DNA of 64,000 nucleotides from Candidatus Krumholzibacteriota bacterium (GCA_029262065.1 JAJDAC010000046.1:62001-126000); one strand, 5' to 3'. Counted from the stretch's first letter, positions 10,008-19,163 are shown. Notes: generated from the letters alone by a model not told the origin. Program-made: numbers and translations.

Positions 10008-11285
10008 TTAGAGCTTCATCTTGCGAATGCGATTGTGGAACGTGTCCACGATGTACAGGTTTCCGGCCGCGTCGAATTCGATGCCGCGCGGAAAGCGAAG
10101 GAGGGCCTCGGTGGCAGGTCCACCGTCGCCGATCTGTGAGAAGGAAGGATAGTTGCAGCTGTCGGTCGTGGTCTGGCCGCCGACCCCGGCGACCGTGGTG
10201 ATCGTGCCCGCGGTCAGGTCGATGGCGCGGATCGCGTGGTTCAGCTCGTCGGCCACGAATAGACGCCCGTTGGGTCCAAACGCCAGGTCCAGCGGCGTGT
10301 TCATGGCCGCGGCCAGCGCGTTGCCGCCGTCGCCGCCGAATCCCTGCACGCCCGAGCCGGCCACTGTGTTCACCGTGTTGGCCACGAAGTCGATTACGCG
10401 GATGCGGTGGTTCTCACCGTCCGATACGTACAGCTTGTCGTCGGGGCCGAAGATCATGCCGCCCGAGTACTGCGGATTGGTTCCCTGCTGAAAGTGGAAG
10501 AGCGCCTGATCGGGCGCGCCGCCGTCGCCGGAGAAGCCCTGCACGCCGGGCGACCCGGCCACGGTCTCGATGATTCCGTCGGGGTCGGTCAGGTAGTCGC
10601 GGATGCGGCGGATCACCTGGTTCTGCTGATCCAGGATATATAGGTGCCCGTCCGGCCCAATGCGGCTTTGCGAGGGCTGCTTCAGCAGAGCGCCGCTATG
10701 CGGCTCACCGTCGCCCGCGAAGCCGGGCGCGTCGCCGCAGGTGACCATGACCTGGTTCGTGGTCAGATCGAGCTCACGGATCTTGTGGTTGTGCCAAGCG
10801 GTGATCAGCAGATTGCCGTTGGGTAGCTCATCGAGCACGGTGGGGTGATTCAGCCGCACCAGCAGACCATCGACCGGGGCCACCCGGTCGTCCAACTCGG
10901 GATACAGGCTCATGTCCGGTCCGTCCCCCGGAAAGCCAGGGGTGCCGACGATCAGCTCCAGCGTGTTCTGAGCCGTGACCTTGCGGATACAGTGGTTGTT
11001 CCAGTCCAGAATGTAGGCGTCGCCGGCGCTGGTGAAGATCATGTCGGCGGGCTGGGAGAACCAGGAATCCAGCAGGGGATTGTTGCCCCCGTCGTACCCG
11101 GTCTTGCCCGTGCCCGCGAAGGTGTACAGGATTCCCGGCTGGCCGGCGTCGACCGCCGGCGTCAGGTCATCACAAGGATCGCCGGGTGGCGAGGTCGTGT
11201 CGTCGCTGCCGCAGCCCGCTCCGGCAAGAATCACGGCCAGCAGGGCGAACGCGGGTCCGCTCCGGCCGAGGCTTCTGAATGGCAT
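10008..11285 (-). CDS. NHL-repeat beta-propeller lipoprotein (second paralogue)
   Basis: 425-residue lipoprotein with lipobox LAGAGC at the end of its signal and then, without the Ig-like domain of its neighbour, six NHL blades (for example AYILDWNNHCIRKV and LYIVDTFHNRIRKM). Blade order and wording closely mirror the downstream paralogue (WNNH, AWHN, DQQN/DQKN blades in the same order), which indicates tandem duplication. Inserted loops rich in Gly-Asp (GFSGDGG, GFGGDGG) connect blades. ATG 11285 has AGAGGGA seven bases upstream. As the first gene of the lipoprotein operon its promoter lies in 11286-11661. Confidence 0.87.
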   Translation of the reverse strand: MPFRSLGRSGPAFALLAVILAGAGCGSDDTTSPPGDPCDDLTPAVDAGQPGILYTFAGTGKTGYDGGNNPLLDSWFSQPADMIFTSAGDAYILDWNNHCIRKVTAQNTLELIVGTPGFPGDGPDMSLYPELDDRVAPVDGLLVRLNHPTVLDELPNGNLLITAWHNHKIRELDLTTNQVMVTCGDAPGFAGDGEPHSGALLKQPSQSRIGPDGHLYILDQQNQVIRRIRDYLTDPDGIIETVAGSPGVQGFSGDGGAPDQALFHFQQGTNPQYSGGMIFGPDDKLYVSDGENHRIRVIDFVANTVNTVAGSGVQGFGGDGGNALAAAMNTPLDLAFGPNGRLFVADELNHAIRAIDLTAGTITTVAGVGGQTTTDSCNYPSFSQIGDGGPATEALLRFPRGIEFDAAGNLYIVDTFHNRIRKMKL

Positions 11286-11661
11286 GTGTTCCCTCTTGGT
11301 TGCTCGTTGCGGTCGATAGACCGTATGAGATTTCGTGGCTCAAGCTGCCCCTGGGCGAGTGGCAGCGCTTGCGAAAGCCCCGTACACGGCTAATTATACC
11401 AACTTCGGCCGCTGTTCACCATGGCCCTTCAAGGGCGAGGGGATTCCCCGGCCGAGCAATCTGGTATAGACTTGGCATTGTCCAAAACGCGCTACCTTGG
11501 GACGGCCCCGGCCTCGCCATCGGCTTCCGGAATCTGTTCTCCTGCAAGGCTTCTAGACCGCTAGGGGCTTTCTTTGGTACCTGTTACTGGTACCAGGCAG
11601 TCCCGCCCCAGAGTAGCACTCTGCAACGTCGTCTCGCGGCATACCCTGGTGCGTTCCTGTG
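11286..11661. other. divergent intergenic region before the NHL operon and the ligase gene
   Basis: 376 bases with no gene. Besides the foldable element at 11395-11468 it contains repeated GGTACC sites (11577-11582 and 11590-11595) separated by seven bases, the second inside the palindrome CTGGTACCAG, and a CTAG-ACCG-CTAG inverted repeat near 11553-11564. It should carry promoters for both directions; I could not assign -35/-10 boxes with confidence. Confidence 0.6.
11395..11468 (+). ncRNA. predicted multibranch RNA element upstream of the ligase-sufS pair
   Basis: 74 bases fold as nested helices: TATACCA (11395-11401) with TGGTATA (11462-11468), then TCGGCCG (11405-11411) with CGGCCGA (11449-11455), enclosing two hairpins, GCCCT-TCA-AGGGC (11424-11436) and GGGG-ATT-CCCC (11439-11449, sharing one base with the second helix). 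All pairings were read by eye. It is not tRNA-like because the two helices stack directly. It could be a cis-regulatory leader for the plus-strand genes starting 194 bases downstream; the complementary strand folds equally well, so strand is uncertain. Confidence 0.35.
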
Positions 11662-13131
11662 ATGTACAGCTGGCTTCTGCAAAAACTCGCCCTGCCCACG
11701 GTTTCCCGTGTCACCAGTAGTAAATTCTGGGACGACTATCAGGAAATGCTGCGGGCCGATCAGGCTCCCCTGGAGCAACAGAAAGCGCTGCAGTGGCAGC
11801 GACTGCAGTCCATGCTGGACCACGCCTACGAGACGGTACCGTTCCACCGCCAGCGCTTCGATGCGGCCGGAATCAAGCCCTCGGACATTTCTTCCTACGA
11901 AGACCTGCTGCGTATTCCGCCCAGTACCAAGATCGACATCCAGGCCAACTTCCCCGATCGGGTGGCTTCGTCGATCGGTGATCAGGACGCTTGGCGCTAT
12001 GTGTCCACTTCGGGCACGGCCAACCGGCTCATGGTCATCCAGGATTTTCGCAAGCGCGATATGGTACGTGCGTCGACGACCCGTTCGCTGGCCCTGTCCG
12101 GTGACTACGCGGTGGGCAAGACCATCGTCGAGATCCCCCCCGACATCTGTAACATCGTATGCGGCGCCGAGGGCGAAAGCCTGGACGGCGTGTTTCCGCA
12201 GATCGCATCCATGGTGAAGCATCGGGAGCTTACCGACCCCAAAGCCATCAGCTCGCTGCGCGGCCGCATCGAACGCAATTGGGTGTTTCGCAAGAAGACC
12301 TATCAGCCTTTCGGCCCGCAGGGCACCAACCTGACCGAGGAGCACATGCAGGGGTACGTCGATTCGCTGCTACGCGATCGTCCCTATCTCCTGAAGGCGT
12401 TGCCCACCTATCTATTCGAGATCGCGCGCTACGTGGAACGGAAGGGGATTGAGCCGTTGCCGGTGCAGGTGATCAAGCCCATGGGTGCGTCGATCTCGCC
12501 GTCCATGCGCGACGCGATCGAGCGCAGCTTCACCGGCCAGTTCCGCGAGGAATACGGCAGCGCCGAGTTTGGTGATATGGCGTGCGATGGTCCCGAACGG
12601 GACGGCTTGCACGTGTTCATGGATCTCTTTCTCGTTGAGGTGGTTCGCGACGGCAAGCACGCCAAAGATGGCGAGCTGGGTCGCGTGCTCATTACCGATC
12701 TCATGAACAAGGCCATGCCGCTCATCCGCTACGACATTGGCGATATCGCTCGCATGTCGCCCGCGCCCGCCAGCGCCAAGCGCCAGGGCACGCGACTTTG
12801 GGTGGAGGGTCGTGCCGACGATACCCTGGTGACGGCCGAGGGCCAGGTCTTCACCAGTGACAAGGTCATGGATTTCTTCTACAAACGGACCGATGTGGAC
12901 CAATTCCAGCTACTGGAGACGCGTCCGGGCAAGCTGGATCTGCTGATCGTCCCCAGCAACGGCTCGGTCCGTGGCGCCGGCATCGAAGACGAGCTGCGGG
13001 GATTCCTGCAGAGCGAGGTCGACGTGACGCTGTACGAAGTAAAAACCATCAAGCCCGAGGCCAGCGGTAAGTTCCGCTTCGTGCAGTCGAAGTCGCACGA
13101 CCGATTGGGCCATGAGGTCACCCATGCTTGA
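11662..13131 (+). CDS. PaaK/CapK-like adenylate-forming ligase
   Basis: 489-residue ANL-superfamily protein most like phenylacetate-CoA ligase and the CapK group, which activate a carboxylate with ATP. The phosphate-binding loop is shortened to STSGTANRLM, the aromatic motif is EEYGSAEFGD, the hinge region contains IRYDIGDIARM and WVEGRADDTLV, and the C-terminal lid ends with a lysine in KPEASGKFRF at the position of the catalytic lysine. The substrate cannot be told. ATG 11662 is chosen; a GTG three bases earlier is possible, and no strong ribosome site is visible. Its end overlaps the start of sufS by eight bases, which implies coupled expression. Confidence 0.82.
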   Translation: MYSWLLQKLALPTVSRVTSSKFWDDYQEMLRADQAPLEQQKALQWQRLQSMLDHAYETVPFHRQRFDAAGIKPSDISSYEDLLRIPPSTKIDIQANFPDRVASSIGDQDAWRYVSTSGTANRLMVIQDFRKRDMVRASTTRSLALSGDYAVGKTIVEIPPDICNIVCGAEGESLDGVFPQIASMVKHRELTDPKAISSLRGRIERNWVFRKKTYQPFGPQGTNLTEEHMQGYVDSLLRDRPYLLKALPTYLFEIARYVERKGIEPLPVQVIKPMGASISPSMRDAIERSFTGQFREEYGSAEFGDMACDGPERDGLHVFMDLFLVEVVRDGKHAKDGELGRVLITDLMNKAMPLIRYDIGDIARMSPAPASAKRQGTRLWVEGRADDTLVTAEGQVFTSDKVMDFFYKRTDVDQFQLLETRPGKLDLLIVPSNGSVRGAGIEDELRGFLQSEVDVTLYEVKTIKPEASGKFRFVQSKSHDRLGHEVTHA

Positions 13132-14305
13132 CGTCCGTGCGGACTTTCCGATTCTCGAACGACAGATCAACGGCAAGCCCATCGTCTACCTCGACAGCGC
13201 GGCCACGTCGCTCAAGCCGCGTTGCGTGATCGACGCGGTTACGAATTTCTACACCTTGCACACGGCCAACGTGCACCGAGCCGTCCATGCCCTGGCCGAA
13301 GAGGCCACCGAGCAGTTCGAAGACACGCGGCGGGTGCTGGCACGGCTCATCAACTGCGACGAAAACGAAGCGGTGTTCGTACGCGGTACCACTGAAGCCA
13401 TAAACATGGTGCATCGCTGTTATCCCGGTTTGAAGCGCAGCGTGACCACGGCCATCGAACACCATAGCAACCTGCTTCCGTGGGGATTTGGTCCCGATCG
13501 CCATATCGTGAGCGTCGACGCCGAGGGACGTATCGACATGGATGCGCTCGACGCGGTGTTGGCCGGCGGCATCGACCTGGTGGCGGTGTCGCACGTGAGC
13601 AACGCCATCGGCGCGGTTCAGCCTATCAAGGACATCATCGATCGCGCGCACGCGGCGGGCGCACTCGTGCTGGTCGACGCGGCGCAGTCGGCGCCGCACT
13701 TGCCGCTGGACGTGAAAGAGCTCGATGTGGACTTCCTGGGGTTCAGCGCGCACAAGATGTTGGGCCCCGGTGGTATTGGATGCCTGTACGCCAAGGCCGA
13801 GCACCTCGACAAGATGAGCACCTGGATGCTGGGTGGTCATGTCGTGGACCAGGTGCATCGTGAAGGCTACACGTTGCAGGAGGTCCCGCATCGTTTCGAG
13901 GCCGGTACCCCGGCGATCGAGGCGGTCATTGGTTGGGGGGCGGCCCTTCGCTACCTCGCCGGAATCGGACTCGATAACGTCCACGAGCACGATCGGGAGC
14001 TCGTGACCTACGCGCGCAATCGGCTGTCCGATATCGATCACGTCAAGCTCATTGGACCCACCGACCCCCAGCGTTCGGGTTCGGCCGTATCCTTCCAGGT
14101 CGACGGTCTCGAGGCGCATGGCGTGGCCCGCATGCTCAACAATCGAGAGAACATCATGGTACGCAGCGGTTTCCACTGCGCTCAGCCCCTGCACGAGTCA
14201 CTCGACCTGCTGCCCACCGTCCGCGCCAGCTTCTATGTATACAATACCAAGGAAGAAGTGGATTCCCTGGCGCAATGCCTGGAAGCCGTCATCCAATTCC
14301 TCTAG
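13124..14305 (+). CDS. sufS: SufS-type cysteine desulfurase
   Basis: 393-residue pyridoxal-phosphate enzyme that removes sulfur from cysteine as a persulfide. The PLP lysine is in GFSAHKMLGP, the histidine that stacks on PLP is in TTAIEHHSN, and the persulfide cysteine lies in the short, SufS-type loop RSGFHCAQP. ATG 13124 is preferred over 13112 because GAGGTC precedes it. The gene overlaps the ligase gene by eight bases. None of the usual partners (sufB, sufC, sufD, sufE or sufU) is in this window, so the sulfur acceptor is open: Fe-S assembly elsewhere, or a job tied to the ligase. Confidence 0.92.
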   Translation: MLDVRADFPILERQINGKPIVYLDSAATSLKPRCVIDAVTNFYTLHTANVHRAVHALAEEATEQFEDTRRVLARLINCDENEAVFVRGTTEAINMVHRCYPGLKRSVTTAIEHHSNLLPWGFGPDRHIVSVDAEGRIDMDALDAVLAGGIDLVAVSHVSNAIGAVQPIKDIIDRAHAAGALVLVDAAQSAPHLPLDVKELDVDFLGFSAHKMLGPGGIGCLYAKAEHLDKMSTWMLGGHVVDQVHREGYTLQEVPHRFEAGTPAIEAVIGWGAALRYLAGIGLDNVHEHDRELVTYARNRLSDIDHVKLIGPTDPQRSGSAVSFQVDGLEAHGVARMLNNRENIMVRSGFHCAQPLHESLDLLPTVRASFYVYNTKEEVDSLAQCLEAVIQFL

Positions 14306-14368
14306 TATAATCCCCGCTGGCTCGTGCTGGTCACGAGCTTGTTGCACCGCGACTCCCCGGGGGAATAG

Positions 14369-15238
14369 ATGCCAGCAACGAAAGCCCAGGTAGAGCCCGC
14401 CAATGTCCGGTTCGGCACCTCGTCGTTCTCGTCGAAAGACTGGGTAGGTCCGTTCTACCCGCAGGGGACCTCGCCTTCGGACTTTCTCCGCGTGTACGCC
14501 GAACACTTCGACACGGTGGAGATCGACGCGACCTACTACGCCATTCCGGACAAGAAGACCGTACTGGGATGGGTAGAAAAGACGCCGGAGAACTTCATCG
14601 TGTGCGCGAAGTTTCCGCGATCCATCGTGCACGGCGGCGACGGCGCGCAACCCGACGCGTCGATTCTGCTGACTGAAGATACCTACAAGGAACGCGATGA
14701 TTTCCTCGAGGTCATGTCGCACATGTCATCGCGAATTGGTCGACTGGTACTCCAGTTCCCGTACTTCAGTCGCAACGCGTTTGCGACCCACGACCCGTTC
14801 TTGAAACGTCTCGACGAGTTTCTCACCGACCTGCCGTTGGACTTTCGCTACGCCGTGGAGATCCGCAATCGGGCCTGGGTGAATCCCGACTTCGCCCATT
14901 TGTGCCGCGGCCACGACGTGGCCATGGTGCTGGTGGATCAGGCCTGGATGCCGCACGGTGATGAAATCGAAGAGAAGTTCAACTGCATCACCAGTGACAC
15001 TGCCTACGTTCGTCTGCTGGGAGATCGCAAGGAAATAGAGGCCATAACCCAATCGTGGGACGTGGAAGTGGTCGATCGTAAGGAGCGTCTGGTGCGCTGG
15101 GCCAATTTTCTGGCCCGGCAGGCTCGCAAGGGCACGCCCACGCTGTGCTACGTGAACAACCACTACGCGGGGCACGCGCCCACCACAACCCGGCGTCTGC
15201 AGAAGTTGTTCGAAGCGGCCATGAGCCGCCCCCGCTGA
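14369..15238 (+). CDS. DUF72 (YecE-like) TIM-barrel protein
   Basis: 289 residues with the DUF72 signatures: the N-terminal FGTSSFSSKDWVG..YP segment, EIDATYYAIP, CAKFPRSIVH, LVLQFPYF, YAVEIRNRAW and a C-terminal YVNNHYAGHAPTT block. The family has a TIM-like barrel resembling endonuclease IV folds, but its reaction is not established. The start ATG 14369 follows GGGGGAAT. It lies 63 bases after sufS and 10 bases before glcD, so it could be co-transcribed with either. No signal peptide or membrane segment is present; it should be cytoplasmic. Confidence 0.9.
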   Translation: MPATKAQVEPANVRFGTSSFSSKDWVGPFYPQGTSPSDFLRVYAEHFDTVEIDATYYAIPDKKTVLGWVEKTPENFIVCAKFPRSIVHGGDGAQPDASILLTEDTYKERDDFLEVMSHMSSRIGRLVLQFPYFSRNAFATHDPFLKRLDEFLTDLPLDFRYAVEIRNRAWVNPDFAHLCRGHDVAMVLVDQAWMPHGDEIEEKFNCITSDTAYVRLLGDRKEIEAITQSWDVEVVDRKERLVRWANFLARQARKGTPTLCYVNNHYAGHAPTTTRRLQKLFEAAMSRPR

Positions 15239-15248
15239 TCCACGGTCC

Positions 15249-16694
15249 ATGACGCGACCGTCAAGCCCGCTACCGGCGTCGGCGCGCCGCGATCTCGTCG
15301 CCATTCTGGGCGAGGACGCGGTCTTCGACGATGCCGTGCATCGCAAGATCTACGATTCCGATGGATATGCACTCGACGGTGTCACGCCCGATGCGGTGGT
15401 CCTACCGCGCACCGCGGTCCAGTTGCAACAGGTCGTGAAATGGTGCGTGCGCCATGGCGTTCCCTACGCGGCGCGCGGCGCCGGCACCGGATTGTCGGGG
15501 GGGTGCCTGACCCTGGGCGGCGGCATCCAGATTGGTACCAGCCGACTGCGCCGCATCGTCGAAGTCAATGAAGTCGATCGTCTGGCCGTGGTGGAACCCG
15601 GTGTGGTGAACCTTCAGTTGAGTCAGGCGGTCGCACACCTGGGTCTTCAGTTCGCACCCGATCCCTCCAGCCAGGCGGCCTGCACCATCGGCGGCAACTT
15701 CGCCGAGAACAGTGGCGGTCCCCATACGCTCAAACACGGCGTGACGCTGCCGCACATTCTGGGAGCCACCGTGGTCCAACCCGACGGCGAGTTGGCGGTT
15801 TGGGGTGGGCGAAGTCAGCCGGGTCCGGGAGTAGACCTGTTGGGCCTGGGCGTGGGCAGCGAAGGCACGTTGGGCATTGCCGTGGAGTTGACGGTACGCC
15901 TGGTGCCCACGCCCGAGAGTGTGGCCACGTTTCTGGCCGTGTTCGAGACCGAGGCCGATGCCGCGCACGCCGTCAGCGGTCTCATTGCCAGAGCCATCGT
16001 GCCCGCGGCCATGGAGCTGATTGATCGCGTCATGCTGCGTGCGGTCGAGGAAGCATTTTCATTTGGCTTCCCGCTCGACGCGGGGGCGGTACTCATCGTC
16101 GAGGTCGACGGATCCGCTCGCGATCTCAAGCACGAACGCCCGGTGGTGCGTGATGTGTTGAACGAGTTCGGTGCACGTGAGGTGCGCGAGGCCAGTTCGG
16201 CCGAAGAGCGCACTCACCTGTGGCGCGCGCGCAAACACGCCTTCGGCGCCATCGGTCGGATGTCTCCCAACTACGCCACCCAGGACGGCGTGGTGCCGCG
16301 GGGTCGCGTACCCCACATCGTGGCGTCGATCGCCCAGGCCGCAAAGCGCCACGACGTCGTCATTGGCACGGTCATCCATGCCGGCGATGGAAACATCCAT
16401 CCCTGCGTGTTGTTCGACGAACGCGACGATGCCCAGGTAGACCGCGCGCTCGCCGCGTGCAAGGACATCCTGGAACGTTGCCTGGAGCTCGACGGCAGCC
16501 CCACCGGCGAACACGGCATAGGCATGGAGAAGCGGGAGTTCATGCCGCTGTTGTTCGGCCCCGCCGATCTCGCCCTGATGACGGATCTGCGGGATGCCCT
16601 CGAACCAACGGGACTCTGCAATCCGCATAAGATCCTGCCCGGTGCATCGCCCTGCGGCGAGCTACGCGTGGCCGGGCGCCAGGTGGCGCTGTGA
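15249..16694 (+). CDS. glcD: glycolate oxidase, FAD subunit GlcD
   Basis: 481-residue flavoprotein subunit that oxidises glycolate (or a related 2-hydroxy acid such as D-lactate) to the 2-oxo acid. The FAD-binding PCMH core shows ARGAGTGLSGG, the PDPSSQAACTIGGN motif and GVGSEGTLGI; the C-terminal FAD-oxidase domain carries HAGDGNIHP, with the metal or flavin-site histidines, and the closing GEHGIGMEK and NPHKILP motifs. It is the first gene of a tight glcD-glcE-glcF set (4- and 8-base overlaps), which supports glycolate over lactate oxidase, though the substrate needs an assay. Confidence 0.94.
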   Translation: MTRPSSPLPASARRDLVAILGEDAVFDDAVHRKIYDSDGYALDGVTPDAVVLPRTAVQLQQVVKWCVRHGVPYAARGAGTGLSGGCLTLGGGIQIGTSRLRRIVEVNEVDRLAVVEPGVVNLQLSQAVAHLGLQFAPDPSSQAACTIGGNFAENSGGPHTLKHGVTLPHILGATVVQPDGELAVWGGRSQPGPGVDLLGLGVGSEGTLGIAVELTVRLVPTPESVATFLAVFETEADAAHAVSGLIARAIVPAAMELIDRVMLRAVEEAFSFGFPLDAGAVLIVEVDGSARDLKHERPVVRDVLNEFGAREVREASSAEERTHLWRARKHAFGAIGRMSPNYATQDGVVPRGRVPHIVASIAQAAKRHDVVIGTVIHAGDGNIHPCVLFDERDDAQVDRALAACKDILERCLELDGSPTGEHGIGMEKREFMPLLFGPADLALMTDLRDALEPTGLCNPHKILPGASPCGELRVAGRQVAL

Positions 16695-17914
16695 CGATCG
16701 ACGCGCGCGAAGGGTTGGTGGCCCATCTGGGGCTGGCGGCGGTAGGTGAACGCGTGGTGCGCCCGAAGCATCGCGAAAGCTCACGACTCTGCGTCGAGAC
16801 CTTCGTCGAAACCCGCACGCCCTGGTGGCCCCGTGGCGGCGGCGGTGGCGACAAAGAGGGCGATCGCACGGCCACGAAGCCGCTTGCGCCCAGTGATCCC
16901 GATCGTTGGTGTCTGGACATGCGCGGTTTGGACTCGATACTGGATTACTGGCCCGATGACCTGGTGTGCCGCGTGGGTGCGGGCATCACGTTCGACAACC
17001 TGCAGACCACACTCGCCAGGCGTGGCTTGCGGTTGCGTGGTTCGAGCCTGCGACCGAGAGACACCACGCTCGGCGGAGCGTACGCGCGTGGTGACGCGGG
17101 TTTGCGTGGCGCACCCGGCGATAGCCTGCGCGATCAGGTACTGGGCCTGGTGGCCGTGGCGGGCGGCGGTGAGGTGGTCAAGGCGGGCGCGCGCGTCGTC
17201 AAGAATGTGGCCGGCTACGATCTGGCTCGGCTGTTCCACGGATCCCACGGTGCATTCGGCGTGGTGCTCGACTTCGTGTTGCGTTTGGAGGCAATTCCCG
17301 GCGCCAGCCACTGCGTGGCGTTACCGACCAACTTCGACGCGGCGCTGGACTTGTTGTCGAAGTGGCGGCGTCCGGCGCGGTCGTTTGACCCCGCGGTGCA
17401 ATTGTGGCTGAACGCCACGGCCAGCCGCGCCTTGGGAGGACCCGAGCAGGGCGCCTTGTTTCTGATGGCCGAGGGCTGGCCTGAGTCGATCGACGCCTGG
17501 CGCGAGGCAACGGCGCGGGCCCAGGGCGTTACGCTGGCCAATGAGGCGGCGCAGGCCTGGAACGCCGTGCGTGATCTGGACGCCAATCACGCGCTCTGGA
17601 TCCAGCTTCCCGCCAGCCGCCTCGTGCGTTGGTGGGGCGACAACCAGGGTTGGATATCGGGACGTGGTTCGCAGCCGAACCTGGTTGCCGACCTGCTCGC
17701 TGGTTCGGCGCGGCTTTGGTCGACGCCAAGCCCGTTCGATGGCGAACTTGTGGCCGAGGTGGCGCGAACCGTGCGCGAAGCGGGAGGGTGGGTTTGGTCG
17801 CCCACCGCGGCTTCGAGTCCTTCGCCCGCATTGATTCGGCTGAAGCGGGCGCTTGACCCACATGGCCTGTTGCCACCAATCCCCACGCCCGTGTTGGGGC
17901 CGACCGATGGTTGA
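16691..17914 (+). CDS. glcE: glycolate oxidase, FAD-binding subunit GlcE
   Basis: 407-residue second flavoprotein subunit. It starts at GTG 16691 overlapping the glcD stop (GTGA). The PCMH fold is recognised from PWWPRGGGGG (first FAD loop, widened), CRVGAGITFDNLQ, the RDTTLGGAYARG segment and VKNVAGYDLARLFHGSHGAFG, which is the hallmark of GlcE. The glycine-rich loop has an insert (GDKEGDRTATKP) compared with the usual short turn. GlcE associates with GlcD and the iron-sulfur subunit GlcF at the membrane. The final eight bases overlap glcF. Confidence 0.92.
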   Translation: MTIDAREGLVAHLGLAAVGERVVRPKHRESSRLCVETFVETRTPWWPRGGGGGDKEGDRTATKPLAPSDPDRWCLDMRGLDSILDYWPDDLVCRVGAGITFDNLQTTLARRGLRLRGSSLRPRDTTLGGAYARGDAGLRGAPGDSLRDQVLGLVAVAGGGEVVKAGARVVKNVAGYDLARLFHGSHGAFGVVLDFVLRLEAIPGASHCVALPTNFDAALDLLSKWRRPARSFDPAVQLWLNATASRALGGPEQGALFLMAEGWPESIDAWREATARAQGVTLANEAAQAWNAVRDLDANHALWIQLPASRLVRWWGDNQGWISGRGSQPNLVADLLAGSARLWSTPSPFDGELVAEVARTVREAGGWVWSPTAASSPSPALIRLKRALDPHGLLPPIPTPVLGPTDG

Positions 17915-19163
17915 ACGACTGAATGCCCAGACGATTTCGTCCGACGCGCTCGACGCGCAGCTTCGGGCCTGTGTGCACTGTGGGCTGTGTTTGAACTCCT
18001 GTCCTACGTACCTGTTGACCGGTGACGAGGTGCACGGTCCGCGTGGACGACTCGTGCTGATGGCCAACGTGGTGGGGAAGGACGCCGCGCTGGACGCCGG
18101 TGATTTTTCCCGTGAGTCGATCGATGCGTGTCTGGGGTGTCGCAACTGCGAGACGGTGTGTCCGTCGGGAGTGTCCTACGGACACCTGCTGGAAGAAACC
18201 CGTGCCCGCCTGGGGCCGGCGCCCGGTCAGACGAATGCGTTGTTGGCGTGGGTCCTGGACCATGTATTGGCTCACCCCCGGCGCTTGGCGCTGGCTGCGA
18301 TGCTGGGTGGATTCACCCGTCGTTGGGCGGCGGGACTGGTACCCGCCCGTTGGCGGTCGATGTTGCAGGCGTTGCCGGCTCGGCCCGCCACGTGGCCAAG
18401 GCGTCACGGCCTGGCTGCGAGCGGCGATCCATCCCACGATCAGGCGCTCTTGTTGGGGTGCGCGCAATGGGTCTACACACCCGAGGTTGCCAGGGCCACC
18501 GCCGCTCTTGTGACGGCGGCCGGCGGGATCCCCTACGCTCCCACGTCGCAGGGTTGTTGCGGGGCTCTGAGTCACCACAACGGATCGGTGTCGGTTGCCC
18601 GCGAACGCGCCGCCGACACCGTGGACGCCTTCGCCCAGGCCGGCTGTGTGGTGGTTCCCAGCGCCGGGTGCTCAGCGCACCTGAAGACGGCGGTGCCCGA
18701 ACTGCTGGCCAATGACCCCGCGCGTTCGGCCGAAGCACAACGGCTGGCCGGGGTCACCGCCGACGTGGTCGAGTGGTTGCATGGACGGCGCGACCGCCTT
18801 CGTTTTCGGGTCGGCGACCCCGTGCGGGTGCTCTACCATCCGCCGTGCCACCACTCGCACGCCCAGGGCATCCGCAACGAGCCCCTGGAATTGCTGGCCA
18901 TGGTCCCCGGCGTCACGGTCGTCCAGGCCGACCGTCCCGAGCTTTGCTGCGGCTCGGCCGGCAGCTATAGCCTGCAGCGTCCCCGGGAAGCTCGGGCCAT
19001 CCGCGACGCCAAGCTGGAGTCGATGGAACAGACCCGCTTCGACCTGCTGGTGACCGCCAATCCCGGTTGTGAGCTATTTCTTCACCAGGGACTGAGGGAG
19101 CAGGGCGTACAGGTGCCGGTAATGCACCTGGTCACATTCCTGGCGGATCGACTGGATAGTTAA
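17907..19163 (+). CDS. glcF: glycolate oxidase, iron-sulfur subunit GlcF
   Basis: 418 residues from ATG 17907. Two ferredoxin-type clusters near the N-terminus (CVHCGLCLNSCP and CLGCRNCETVCP) bind 4Fe-4S centres that pass electrons from the flavin subunits to the quinone pool. Two CCG domains follow, with QGCCGAL and ELCCGSAGSYS, as in heterodisulfide-reductase-like subunits. The stop TAA at 19161-19163 lies within a likely promoter for the next gene. Complete and without obvious defects. Confidence 0.94.
   Translation: MVERLNAQTISSDALDAQLRACVHCGLCLNSCPTYLLTGDEVHGPRGRLVLMANVVGKDAALDAGDFSRESIDACLGCRNCETVCPSGVSYGHLLEETRARLGPAPGQTNALLAWVLDHVLAHPRRLALAAMLGGFTRRWAAGLVPARWRSMLQALPARPATWPRRHGLAASGDPSHDQALLLGCAQWVYTPEVARATAALVTAAGGIPYAPTSQGCCGALSHHNGSVSVARERAADTVDAFAQAGCVVVPSAGCSAHLKTAVPELLANDPARSAEAQRLAGVTADVVEWLHGRRDRLRFRVGDPVRVLYHPPCHHSHAQGIRNEPLELLAMVPGVTVVQADRPELCCGSAGSYSLQRPREARAIRDAKLESMEQTRFDLLVTANPGCELFLHQGLREQGVQVPVMHLVTFLADRLDS

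Noticed and set aside
11395-11468. tRNA gene, since the element is 74 bases with a 7-bp closing stem
   Set aside because: No D-arm spacing, no T-loop (TTCGANNC) and the second helix nests directly inside the first.
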